Of a stretch of 13,091 bases of DNA, positions 1 through 5,820 are shown piece by piece. This stretch comes from an uncultured Oscillospiraceae bacterium (GTDB lineage: Bacteria > Bacillota > Clostridia > Oscillospirales > Oscillospiraceae). The notes below the pieces were generated by a model. That model had not been told where the DNA came from. It worked only from the letters and a program-made list of their open reading frames with translations, and searched no databases. Location of the stretch: the NCBI GenBank assembly GCA_944385455.1, contig CALWXI010000044.1:1-13091 (forward strand). Reading direction: 5' to 3'. How positions within the stretch are numbered: position 1 is the stretch's first letter; the number at the start of each line of letters is the position of its first letter. The position numbers and the translations under genes were made by a program.

Positions 1-164
1 CTACGGCCGGTACGCTGATCATGGCGTGGCGATCTACGCGACGTACAGATCTTTCTCAGCCGCCCGATTATCGGACATACTCCCCGGAAGTTACCTCGTC
101 TCCGAGCAATCTCCCGGTTCATCGCAGTTCCACGCAGCGGTGTGTGTCACCCTCCCGCGCGGAC
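1..164 (-). ncRNA. Structured non-coding RNA, 5' part, truncated by window edge
   Basis: A near-consensus leftward promoter (171-199) starts a transcript at about position 164 that runs off the left end. No convincing reading frame follows: GTG- and ATG-started frames stop after about 14-28 codons. The RNA folds locally on the minus strand. At about 118-85 a 7-bp stem (CCGGGAG/CUUCCGG, one G-U) encloses an AUUG/GUAA internal loop, a CUCG/CGAG stem and a GAGA (GNRA) tetraloop. Next is a GUCCGA-UAA-UCGGGC hairpin (about 77-63), then GAUCU...AGAUC (about 52-32). A GGUG-ACACA-CACC hairpin lies near the 5' end. Several local helices plus a GNRA loop, behind a strong promoter with A-rich upstream DNA, are typical of an abundant stable RNA. 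The class is not certain. The raiA-motif RNA of Firmicutes (about 200 nt) is the first family I would test; this is a guess from general character, not a match. It does not resemble tmRNA, RNase P RNA, SRP RNA or the 6S rod. The 3' end and the neighbouring gene are not visible. Confidence 0.65.
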
Positions 165-170
165 CTCCCT

Positions 171-199
171 ATAATAAAAGAAAAAAACCCTGGTGTCAA
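171..199 (-). promoter_or_regulatory. Strong sigma-A-type promoter for the leftward ncRNA
   Basis: On the minus strand TTGACA (199-194) is followed by a 17-bp spacer rich in T and by TATTAT (176-171), giving a predicted start at a G near 164. Upstream of the -35, minus-strand DNA at about 200-240 is A-rich (ATAAAAAAC, GAGAAAATC, AAAAAAAC), as in UP-element-bearing promoters of stable RNAs. An imperfect inverted repeat (GAGAATTTC / GAAAATCCTC, about 200-231) abuts the -35 and could be an operator, but this is weak. Confidence 0.85.
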
Positions 200-257
200 G
201 AGGATTTTCTCCGTTTTTTATGAAATTCTCAAGTTTTTTTCGGCATTTGGGAGAATG

Positions 258-290
258 ACGGCGCCGGAGTCACCTCCGGCGCCGTTTTTT
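258..290. terminator. Perfect 12-bp hairpin with T-tract on the plus strand only
   Basis: ACGGCGCCGGAG pairs perfectly with CTCCGGCGCCGT around a TCAC loop (258-285), followed on the plus strand by TTTTTT. It lies about 55 nt past the stop of proS, which is transcribed leftward. In that direction the hairpin is followed by GTCATTCTCC, a poor U-tract, and preceded by an A-run. It probably ends proS transcription, but by U-tract polarity it is a better terminator of rightward transcription, for which no gene is visible here. Confidence 0.75.
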
Positions 291-339
291 GGACATTTTT
301 CGTCAAATTCCGGCCTTTGCGGCACACAGTATCAAAGAA

Positions 340-1779
340 TCAGTACGCCACGCCCCAGTAGATGTCGGTGGTGCACGTCCTGCCGCACACCGGGCAGACG
401 CCCTCGGTGCCGCTCTGCGCCAGCGGCATGCAGCGGGAGGAGACGCCGGCCCGCTCCTTCATGGCCAGCTCGCACTCCAGGGAGCCGCACCACTTGGACC
501 GCAGGAAGCCGCCCCTGCCCTGGGCGATGGCCCTGGCCTCCTCGGGGGTCTGGATATCGAAGGTGTTCTCCTCGCGGTTTTTCAATGCCATGGCGAACAT
601 GTTCTCGTGCACCGCGTCCAGGAGCTTCTTCACCGTCTCCTCCAGCTCCGCCAGGGGCACGAAGACCTTCTCGCCGGTGTCCCGGCGGGCGATGACGCAC
701 TGCGCCTTCTCCATGTCCTTGGGGCCGATCTCCACACGCAGGGGCACGCCCTTCATCTCATACTCGGCGTACTTCCAGCCGGGGGAGTTGTCGGAATCGT
801 CCATCTTCACGCGGACGCCCGCGGCGGAGAGCCGGTCCCGCAGGGCGGCGGCGGCGTCCAGCACGCCGGGCTTGTGCTGCGCCACCGGGATCACCACCGC
901 CTGGACGGGGGCCACCCGGGGCGGCAGGACCAATCCGTTGTCGTCGCCGTGGGTCATGATGATGCCGCCGATCATTCGGGTGGAGACGCCCCAGGAGGTC
1001 TGGTGGGGATGGTGGAGCTGGTTGTCCCTGCCGGTGAAGGTGATGTCGAAGGCCTTGGCGAAGCCGTCGCCGAAGTAGTGGCTGGTGCCGGCCTGGAGGG
1101 CCTTGTGGTCGTGCATCATGCACTCCACGGTATACGTCTCCTCGGCGCCGTTGAACTTCTCCTTGTCGGTCTTGCGGCCCCGGATCACCGGCATGGCCAG
1201 GTAGTTCTCCATGAAGTCGGCGTAGATGTTCAGCATCCGCATGGTCTCTTCCCGGGCCTCCTCCTCGGTGGCGTGCATGGTGTGGCCCTCCTGCCACAGA
1301 AATTCCCGGTGGCGCAGGAAGGGACGGGAGGTCTTTTCCCAGCGCAGCACGCTGCACCACTGGTTGTAGAGCTTGGGCAGGTCCCGCCAGGAGTGGATGA
1401 TGTTGGCGTAGTGCTCGCAGAAGAGGGTCTCGCTGGTGGGGTGGATCGCGTAGCGCTCCTCCAGCTTCTCACTGCCGCCCATGGTGACCCAGGCGCACTC
1501 CGGAGCGAAGCCCTCCACGTGGTCCTTCTCCTTCTGGAGCAGGGACTCCGGGATCAGCATGGGCAGATACACGTTCTCATGGCCCGCCGCCTTGAAGCGC
1601 CGGTCCAGCTCCTGCTGGATGTTCTCCCAGATGGCGTAGCCGTAAGGCCGGTAGATGAACATGCCCTTGATGGAGGTGTAATCGATGAGCTCCGCCTTCC
1701 TGCACACGTCGGTGTACCACTGGGCAAAGTCCGTGTCCCGGGCGGTGATGGCGTCCACTTGTCTTTTATCCTGTGCCAT
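340..1779 (-). CDS. proS: Prolyl-tRNA synthetase, archaeal/eukaryal type
   Basis: Cytoplasmic class II aminoacyl-tRNA synthetase that charges tRNA-Pro with proline. At 479 aa it is the short form with no editing (INS) domain between motifs 2 and 3, and with a C-terminal zinc-binding domain. Visible marks: HPTSET (113-118), motif 2 around FLRHREFLWQEGH (154-166), and motif 3 around GVSTRMIGGIIMTHGDD (264-280). The anticodon-binding fold spans about 290-400. The C-terminal domain has Cys431, Cys436, Cys462 and Cys465 as likely zinc ligands. The chain ends in WGVAY; in this family the terminal tyrosine carboxylate reaches the active site. ATG at 1779 is chosen over TTG at 1788 because AAGGA lies 10 nt upstream of the ATG but only 1-2 nt from the TTG. 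It has its own promoter and a leader of about 60 nt with no T-box, unlike cysE-cysS in this window. Divergent from the transporter gene. Family call very sure; the start is fairly sure. Confidence 0.97.
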   Translation of the reverse strand: MAQDKRQVDAITARDTDFAQWYTDVCRKAELIDYTSIKGMFIYRPYGYAIWENIQQELDRRFKAAGHENVYLPMLIPESLLQKEKDHVEGFAPECAWVTMGGSEKLEERYAIHPTSETLFCEHYANIIHSWRDLPKLYNQWCSVLRWEKTSRPFLRHREFLWQEGHTMHATEEEAREETMRMLNIYADFMENYLAMPVIRGRKTDKEKFNGAEETYTVECMMHDHKALQAGTSHYFGDGFAKAFDITFTGRDNQLHHPHQTSWGVSTRMIGGIIMTHGDDNGLVLPPRVAPVQAVVIPVAQHKPGVLDAAAALRDRLSAAGVRVKMDDSDNSPGWKYAEYEMKGVPLRVEIGPKDMEKAQCVIARRDTGEKVFVPLAELEETVKKLLDAVHENMFAMALKNREENTFDIQTPEEARAIAQGRGGFLRSKWCGSLECELAMKERAGVSSRCMPLAQSGTEGVCPVCGRTCTTDIYWGVAY

Positions 1780-1845
1780 GTCTCTCAAATCCTTTACATC
1801 TATGATCTAATATGGGATCGCATGCGCGGTTTTCACTGGTTTTCT

Positions 1846-1874
1846 ATTGTATCCATTCCCGGCGGAAAAGTCAA
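1846..1874 (-). promoter_or_regulatory. proS promoter
   Basis: Minus-strand TTGACT (1874-1869), a 17-bp spacer, then TACAAT (1851-1846). The predicted start near 1839 gives a leader of about 60 nt to the ATG at 1779. It is back-to-back with the transporter promoter at 1913-1941. Confidence 0.85.
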
Positions 1875-1912
1875 CCGTCCGCCGCGCCCTCCCATGGCGC
1901 GCCCCGCGGGAC

Positions 1913-1941
1913 TTGCAAAATGCTCCCGAGTGTGATATGCT
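1913..1941 (+). promoter_or_regulatory. Promoter of the ArsB/NhaD-like transporter gene
   Basis: TTGCAA (1913-1918), a 17-bp spacer ending in TGA, then TATGCT (1936-1941), so an extended -10 (TGnTATGCT). The predicted start is near 1948, about 32 nt before the ATG at 1980. It does not overlap the divergent proS promoter. Confidence 0.8.
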
Positions 1942-1979
1942 GGCTCCCGAATTTTTTTGCTGTCCTGGAGGGACCCCAC

Positions 1980-3089
1980 ATGACCGCCCGCATCCGCGCT
2001 TTTTTCAAGAGGGAAACCGTTTTATGCATCGCCGCTCTCTGCGCCGCCGCCACCATGCTCCTGGTGCCGCCGGACGGCGCCTATCCCGGCTACATCGACG
2101 CCCGGGTGCTGTGCCTGCTGCTGTGCCTGATGGCGGTGGTGGCGGGCTTCCGCTCCTGCGGCGCCTTCGAGGCCCTGGCGGCCGCCCTGCTGCGGCGCAG
2201 CGGCGGCGGCCGGATGCTGGGGGTGATGCTGGTGCTGCTGCCCTTCTTCTCTTCCATGCTGGTGACCAACGACGTGTCCCTTTTGACCTTCGTGCCCTTC
2301 ACGCTGCTGCTCCTGGACCAGGTGGGCTGCCGGGATTCCGCGCCGCTGGTGCTGGTGCTCCAGACCGCTGCGGCCAACCTGGGCAGCATGGCCACCCCCG
2401 TGGGCAACCCCCAGAACCTCTTCCTCTACGCCGCCTACCAGCTGACCCCCGGGTCCTTCTTCGCGGTGATGCTGCCGCTGACCGCCGTGTCCCTCATCGC
2501 CCTGACCGCGGGCGGCGCGGTGTGCCTGCCCCGGTCCCTTCCCGCCCCGGCGGTGGAAGCGTCCCCCCTGCGCTCCCCCAAAAAGCTGGAGGTGTACGCC
2601 GCGCTCTTTGGCCTGTGCCTTCTGACGGTGTTCCGGGTGCTGCCCTACGGGGCGGTGACGGTGACGGTAATGGCGGCGGTGGCGGCGCTGGAGCCCCGGC
2701 TGCTGCGGGAGCTGGACCTTGCTCTGCTGGCCACCTTCGTGTGCTTTTTCATCGTCTCCGGCAATCTGGGCCGGGTGGAGCCGGTGCATGACTTTCTTCA
2801 GGACCTGCTGGAACGCAGCACCCTGCTCACCGCCGCCCTCACCAGCCAGATCATCAGCAACGTCCCGGCGGCGGTGCTGCTCTCCGGCTTCACCGACAGC
2901 TGGCGCCCCCTGCTGGAGGGGGTGAACATCGGCGGACTGGGAACACCGGTGGCCTCCCTGGCCAGCCTCATCACCCTGAAGGCCTACCTCCGCGCCCCCG
3001 GCGCCCGGCCGGGCCGCTTTCTGGGGCTGTTCCTCCTTCTCAACTTCGCGGGGTTGGCGCTGCTGCTGGCGGCAGCCGCCCTGCTGTAA
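1980..3089 (+). CDS. Ion-transporter-superfamily membrane protein (ArsB/NhaD/CitM-like)
   Basis: Polytopic inner-membrane protein of 369 aa, probably a secondary transporter of an anion or organic acid, or an ion antiporter. Substrate unknown. About 10 hydrophobic segments span most of its length, with a hydrophilic break near 185-202. Superfamily marks: SMLVTNDVSLLTFVPF (92-107), the first re-entrant-loop motif NLGSMATPVGNPQNLFL (133-149), and the second half's QIISNVPAAVLLSGF (290-304), followed by GLGTPVASLASLITLKAY (319-336). The paired TNDVS/ATPVGNPQN and SNVPA/GTPVASL motifs reflect the inverted-repeat architecture of this superfamily. At 369 aa it is somewhat shorter than many members (about 400-450), but both halves are complete. 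ATG at 1980 is set by GGAGGG 7 nt upstream; longer in-frame extensions start before the promoter. It is a single-gene transcript ending at the hairpin after 3095. Superfamily assignment fairly sure, substrate unassignable. Confidence 0.85.
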   Translation: MTARIRAFFKRETVLCIAALCAAATMLLVPPDGAYPGYIDARVLCLLLCLMAVVAGFRSCGAFEALAAALLRRSGGGRMLGVMLVLLPFFSSMLVTNDVSLLTFVPFTLLLLDQVGCRDSAPLVLVLQTAAANLGSMATPVGNPQNLFLYAAYQLTPGSFFAVMLPLTAVSLIALTAGGAVCLPRSLPAPAVEASPLRSPKKLEVYAALFGLCLLTVFRVLPYGAVTVTVMAAVAALEPRLLRELDLALLATFVCFFIVSGNLGRVEPVHDFLQDLLERSTLLTAALTSQIISNVPAAVLLSGFTDSWRPLLEGVNIGGLGTPVASLASLITLKAYLRAPGARPGRFLGLFLLLNFAGLALLLAAAALL

Positions 3090-3095
3090 AAGGCG

Positions 3096-3131
3096 GGACC
3101 TCCGCGCCGCACGGCGCGGAGGTCCTTGTTT
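3096..3131. terminator. Bidirectional terminator between converging genes
   Basis: GGACCTCCGCGCC pairs with GGCGCGGAGGTCC over 13 bp with a GCAC loop (3096-3125). It is followed by TTGTTT on the plus strand and by CGCCTTTT on the minus strand. It serves the transporter gene (+) and the metallopeptidase gene (-), whose stop codons lie 6 nt to either side of the stem. Confidence 0.85.
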
Positions 3132-3646
3132 CATCCCAGGAGCGCCTTCCGCCGCCGCCAGTCCGGCAGGAACCGCTCCAGCAGGGCGTAAAACCGGGGG
3201 CCGTGGTTCTTCTCCCGGATGTGGCACAGCTCGTGGACCACCACCAGGTCCACCGCCTCCTCGGGACAATTCATAAGAAAGCAGGAAAAGCAGAGGCTGT
3301 TTTTCCCGCTGCAGCTGCCGTAGCGCTTCCGGGCGGCGGTGATCTTTACCCCGGCGGGCGTCAGGCCGGTGACCCGGCTCCAGTACGCCACCCGTTCCGG
3401 CAGCACCGCCCGGGCCCGGGCCTTGAGCGCTTCCACCTCCTCCGCCGTGGGGGGCGGCGGCTGGGACGAAGCCCGCAGCCGCTGACGGGCCAGATGGGTT
3501 TCGATCCACGACGCGTGGGCGGCCACGAAGGCCTCCACCCGCTCCCGGGACGCCCCCACGGGCGCGCGCACCAGCACCCGGCACTCCGGCGTGATCTCCA
3601 GAGCCAGCGTCCTGCGGCGGGAGCGGATCAGTTCATAGGTCATCAT
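3131..3646 (-). CDS. YgjP/WSS1-like (DUF45) zinc metallopeptidase
   Basis: Predicted zinc-dependent peptidase, 171 aa, cytoplasmic (no signal peptide). The C-terminal half holds RYGSCSGKNSLCFSCFLMN (108-126), then VVHELCHIREKNHGPRFY (136-153). H138, E139 and H142 form an HExxH site, and H148 in NHGPRF is the likely third ligand. The conserved RxGSC and H-x5-H spacing match the YgjP/DUF45 family, related to SprT/WSS1 peptidases. Members are usually about 220-240 aa; this one is shorter, mostly because the N-terminal half is compact, and it ends soon after FLPDWRRRK as the family does. The first of two adjacent ATGs (3646) is chosen since GGAGG lies 8 nt upstream. A GC hairpin (3674-3698) separates it from the zinc-ribbon gene, leaving only about 21 nt in between, too little for a promoter, so it probably depends on read-through or on a promoter inside the upstream gene. 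Biological substrate unknown. Confidence 0.88.
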   Translation of the reverse strand: MMTYELIRSRRRTLALEITPECRVLVRAPVGASRERVEAFVAAHASWIETHLARQRLRASSQPPPPTAEEVEALKARARAVLPERVAYWSRVTGLTPAGVKITAARKRYGSCSGKNSLCFSCFLMNCPEEAVDLVVVHELCHIREKNHGPRFYALLERFLPDWRRRKALLG

Positions 3647-3667
3647 GCCCGCCGCCTCCCCAACGGC

Positions 3668-3698
3668 AAAACGGCGGCCGGCCCTGCCGGCCGGCCGC
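3668..3698 (-). terminator. Hairpin between zinc-ribbon and metallopeptidase genes
   Basis: On the minus strand GCGGCCGGCC pairs perfectly with GGCCGGCCGC (3698-3674) around a 5-nt loop, followed by CGTTTT. The U-tract is short, so this may be a partial terminator that lowers expression of the downstream metallopeptidase gene, or an RNA-stabilising hairpin. Confidence 0.6.
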
Positions 3699-3712
3699 GT
3701 CGCGCTTCTCTC

Positions 3713-4111
3713 TCAGTCCCCCATGGGAGCGCCGCACTGCGGGCAGAACTTGCTGTCCGACACCGCGCCGCAGATGGGGCAGCTCTTCTCGCCGGGCTCC
3801 GCCGCCTCCGGCTCGTCCTCGCAGCGGGCGGGCTTGCTGGCCTCCAGCTCGGCGATCCGGGCCCGGGAGGCGGTGACCGCGTCCACCAGCTCCCGCACGG
3901 TGTCCGGGATCTCTCCCTCGTACTCGCTGACAAACCTCTCGCCGATGGTGCGGCAGTTCCGGTCGATCTCCCGCTGCTCGCCCGCAATGGCCACATTGAT
4001 CTTGACGACCTCCGCCACGTCCTTCATCACGCCGGCGGCGTCCTTGGTCTTGTCCGCCGCTTCGGCGGCCACATCCTTTGCCCTTTTGGTCAGTTCATCG
4101 AAAAACGCCAT
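3713..4111 (-). CDS. Small zinc-ribbon protein with helical N-terminal region
   Basis: A 132-aa protein of unknown function. Residues 1-95 are Ala/Lys/Glu/Asp-rich and predicted helical, with coiled-coil character (for example AKDVAAEAADKTKDAAGVMK, 11-30, and DAVTASRARIAELEAS, 77-92). An acidic linker (98-108) leads to a C-terminal zinc ribbon, CPIC (111-114) and CPQC (123-126), the four cysteines expected to bind one zinc. There is no signal peptide or membrane segment. This architecture is common in small Firmicutes proteins that probably mediate protein-protein contacts; I do not recognise a named family. ATG at 4111 is chosen over an upstream in-frame start (4183) because AAAGGGG sits 7 nt before it and the upstream extension is low-complexity and covers the promoter. 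It has its own promoter inside the end of glpK. Confidence 0.85.
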   Translation of the reverse strand: MAFFDELTKRAKDVAAEAADKTKDAAGVMKDVAEVVKINVAIAGEQREIDRNCRTIGERFVSEYEGEIPDTVRELVDAVTASRARIAELEASKPARCEDEPEAAEPGEKSCPICGAVSDSKFCPQCGAPMGD

Positions 4112-4171
4112 AGTGTTACCCCTTTCCTGTGCGGCGCTGCCGCCGCCTGATGGTCGCCGGGTCTTTTGTTC

Positions 4172-4200
4172 AGTATACCCCAAATTTCAGGAGAACGCAA
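4172..4200 (-). promoter_or_regulatory. Promoter of the zinc-ribbon gene, inside the 3' end of glpK
   Basis: Minus-strand TTGCGT (4200-4195), a 17-bp spacer, then TATACT (4177-4172). The -35 lies in the last codons of glpK and the -10 just past its stop. The predicted start near 4165 gives a leader of about 54 nt, which contains a GCGGCG-GCAG-CGCCGC hairpin with no U-tract. No separate glpK terminator is visible, so glpK read-through is also likely. Confidence 0.65.
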
Positions 4201-5710
4201 CCGTCTCTCCGTTATTTTCCATCCACTGCCGGGACCGCTCCACCGCCCGGCGCCACTGGCGGTAGTCCCCGGCGCACTCCGCCTCCGCTCGCCGGGGCAG
4301 GAACACGTGCTGGCTGCGGCGCAGCCCCTCCAGCTCCTCCAGGGAGGTCCACACCCCCGCCGCCAGCCCCGCCAGGGCCGCCGCGCCGAAGGCGGTGGTC
4401 TCCACCTGGGCCGGCCGGTCCACCGGCAGGCGCAGCAGGTCCGCCTGGGTCTGCATCAGGATGTCGCTCACCGACGCGCCGCCGTCCACCCGCAGGGCCG
4501 TCAGCGGACAGGGCGCCTCCGCCTCCATGGCCCGCACCAGATCCGTCACCTGGAAGGCGATGGCGTCCAGCACCGCCCGGGCCAGATGGGCCCGGGTGGT
4601 GCCCCGGGTGAGGCCCACAATGGTGCCCCGGGCGTACATGTCCCAGTACGGCGCGCCCAGGCCGGTGAAGGCCGGGACGATGTACACTCCGCCGGAGGAG
4701 GGCACGCTCTCGGCCAGCCGGTCGCACTCCGGAGCGCTTTCGATGAGCTTGAGCTCGTCCCGCAGCCACTGGATGGTGCTGCCGGCGTTGAACACGCTGC
4801 CCTCCAGGGCGTACACCGTGCGTCCCCCCACGGACCAGCCCACTGACGTCACCAGCCCCGCCCGGGACCGCACCGGCGCGTCCCCCACGTTCATCAGCGT
4901 GAAGCAGCCGGTGCCGTAGGTGTTTTTTGCCTGGCCGGGGGCGAAGCATCCCTGGCCGAACAGTGCCGCCGGCTGGTCCCCGGCGCTGCCGCAGATGGGG
5001 ATGCCCGCCAGATCCTCCAGCCCGGGGATCCCCTCCGCCACGCATCCGTACGTCTCGCTGTTGGAGCAGACCCGGGGCAGCAGGCACATGGGGATCCCCA
5101 GCAAATGGCACAGCTCCGCGTCCCACTCCAGGGTGCGGATGTTGAAGAGCATGGTGCGGGAGGCGTTGGAGCAGTCCGTCACGTGGGCCTTCCCCCCGGT
5201 GAGCTTCCAGATGAGCCACGAGTCCACCGTACCGGCGCACAGCTCCCCCCGCTCCGCCCGGGCCCGGGCGCCGGGGACATGATCCAGCATCCAGCGGATC
5301 TTGGTGCCGGAAAAGTACGCGTCGATCAAACGCCCCGTCCTTTCCGCCACCATCTCCGAAAGTCCCTCCGCCTTCAGCTGCTCGCAGATGGGCGCCGTGC
5401 GGCGGCACTGCCAGACGATGGCGTTGCACACCGGCTCTCCGGTGGCCTGGTCCCAGAGGACGGTGGTCTCCCGCTGGTTGGTGATGCCCAGGGCCGCGAT
5501 GCGCTTGGGGTCCGTGTGGGCCACGGCCTCCGCCAGGGCCCGCTTCTCCGTGGCCCAGATCTCCATGGGATCGTGCTCCACCCAGCCGGGCTGGGGATAG
5601 ATCTGCCGGAAGGGGTACTGGGCCCGGGCCACGATCTCCCCGGAGCGGCTGAAGGCGATGGCCCGGGACGTGGTGGTCCCCTGGTCCAGTGCGACGATAC
5701 AGGCTTCCAT
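4187..5710 (-). CDS. glpK: Glycerol kinase
   Basis: Cytoplasmic FGGY-family kinase that converts glycerol and ATP to sn-glycerol 3-phosphate; 507 aa, the usual length. Domain I starts with the phosphate-binding DQGTTTSRAI (9-18). Glycerol-contact regions include GWVEHDP (42-48) and NQRETT (78-83). FGGY signature 1 is YFSGTKIRWMLDH (132-144). The catalytic Asp is D245 in GSAGDQPAAL. Domain II has GTGCFTLMNVG, FTGLGAPYWD and the ATP-site DGGAS followed by QTQADLLRLPV. The loop between SETYG and GIPICGSAGD reads CVAEGIPGLEDLA. It lacks the YHFYG histidine phosphorylated by HPr in Bacillus and Enterococcus enzymes, and the glycine-rich fructose-bisphosphate loop of the E. coli enzyme. ATG at 5710 is set by AGGAGG 8 nt upstream; longer in-frame extensions run into the promoter and the divergent gene. 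No glpF or glpD is nearby. The divergent lipase-like gene suggests that glycerol from glycerides is a source. Confidence 0.97.
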   Translation of the reverse strand: MEACIVALDQGTTTSRAIAFSRSGEIVARAQYPFRQIYPQPGWVEHDPMEIWATEKRALAEAVAHTDPKRIAALGITNQRETTVLWDQATGEPVCNAIVWQCRRTAPICEQLKAEGLSEMVAERTGRLIDAYFSGTKIRWMLDHVPGARARAERGELCAGTVDSWLIWKLTGGKAHVTDCSNASRTMLFNIRTLEWDAELCHLLGIPMCLLPRVCSNSETYGCVAEGIPGLEDLAGIPICGSAGDQPAALFGQGCFAPGQAKNTYGTGCFTLMNVGDAPVRSRAGLVTSVGWSVGGRTVYALEGSVFNAGSTIQWLRDELKLIESAPECDRLAESVPSSGGVYIVPAFTGLGAPYWDMYARGTIVGLTRGTTRAHLARAVLDAIAFQVTDLVRAMEAEAPCPLTALRVDGGASVSDILMQTQADLLRLPVDRPAQVETTAFGAAALAGLAAGVWTSLEELEGLRRSQHVFLPRRAEAECAGDYRQWRRAVERSRQWMENNGETVAFS

Positions 5711-5725
5711 ATGCGCAACCTCCTC

Positions 5726-5754
5726 TGGAAATACCGCAGGAACTGTGGTATAAT
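5726..5754 (+). promoter_or_regulatory. Rightward promoter for the lipase / membrane-protein operon
   Basis: TGGAAA (5726-5731), a 17-bp spacer ending in TGG, then a perfect TATAAT (5749-5754), so a consensus extended -10 with a weak -35. The predicted start is near 5761, giving a leader of about 59 nt. It faces the glpK promoter at 5792-5820. Confidence 0.8.
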
Positions 5755-5777
5755 GGATCAGAATATACCCGATCCCC

Positions 5778-5790
5778 ACCGCTTTGCGGT
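5778..5790. promoter_or_regulatory. Inverted repeat at the glpK start site, possible operator
   Basis: ACCGC-TTT-GCGGT is a perfect 5-bp inverted repeat lying just downstream of the glpK -10 and covering the predicted glpK start (near 5785). It is in the leader of both transcripts. It could be a repressor site or an RNA hairpin; nothing else identifies it. Confidence 0.35.
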
Positions 5791-5791
5791 C

Positions 5792-5820
5792 ATTATACCA
5801 TAAGGAGGCGGATATTTCCA
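5792..5820 (-). promoter_or_regulatory. Leftward glpK promoter, mirror image of the lipase promoter
   Basis: Minus-strand TGGAAA (5820-5815), a 17-bp spacer ending in TGG, and TATAAT (5797-5792), the same boxes as the rightward promoter. The two -10 regions form a perfect 9-bp inverted repeat (GGTATAATG at 5747-5755, CATTATACC at 5791-5799). The spacer of this promoter carries the Shine-Dalgarno of the rightward gene, and its -35 touches that gene's ATG. The predicted start near 5785 gives a glpK leader of about 75 nt. Confidence 0.8.

Noticed and set aside
118..142. GTGGAACTGCG in the left-edge RNA resembles the T-box core GTGGAACCGCG
   Set aside because: It lies only about 30 nt from the predicted start, with no Stem I before it and no antiterminator/terminator pair after it. 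The match is probably chance.
1..151. Short GTG- or ATG-started peptides in the left-edge RNA
   Set aside because: The frames stop within about 14-28 codons, ribosome-binding-site spacing is poor, and the stretch is dominated by hairpins.
1780..1788. TTG start giving proS three extra residues
   Set aside because: The Shine-Dalgarno AAGGA is only 1-2 nt from the TTG but suitably spaced from the ATG at 1779.
289..1935. A 548-codon open frame on the plus strand opposite proS
   Set aside because: It is antisense to proS, whose motifs are complete. Its translation is His/Gly/Val/Leu-rich low-complexity text typical of a GC-biased antisense frame, with no recognisable domain.
2022..3584. A 520-codon open frame on the minus strand across the transporter gene and part of the metallopeptidase gene
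   Set aside because: It runs antisense through a clear membrane protein and out of frame through a clear peptidase. The translation is Gly/Ala/Gln/His-rich without domain features.
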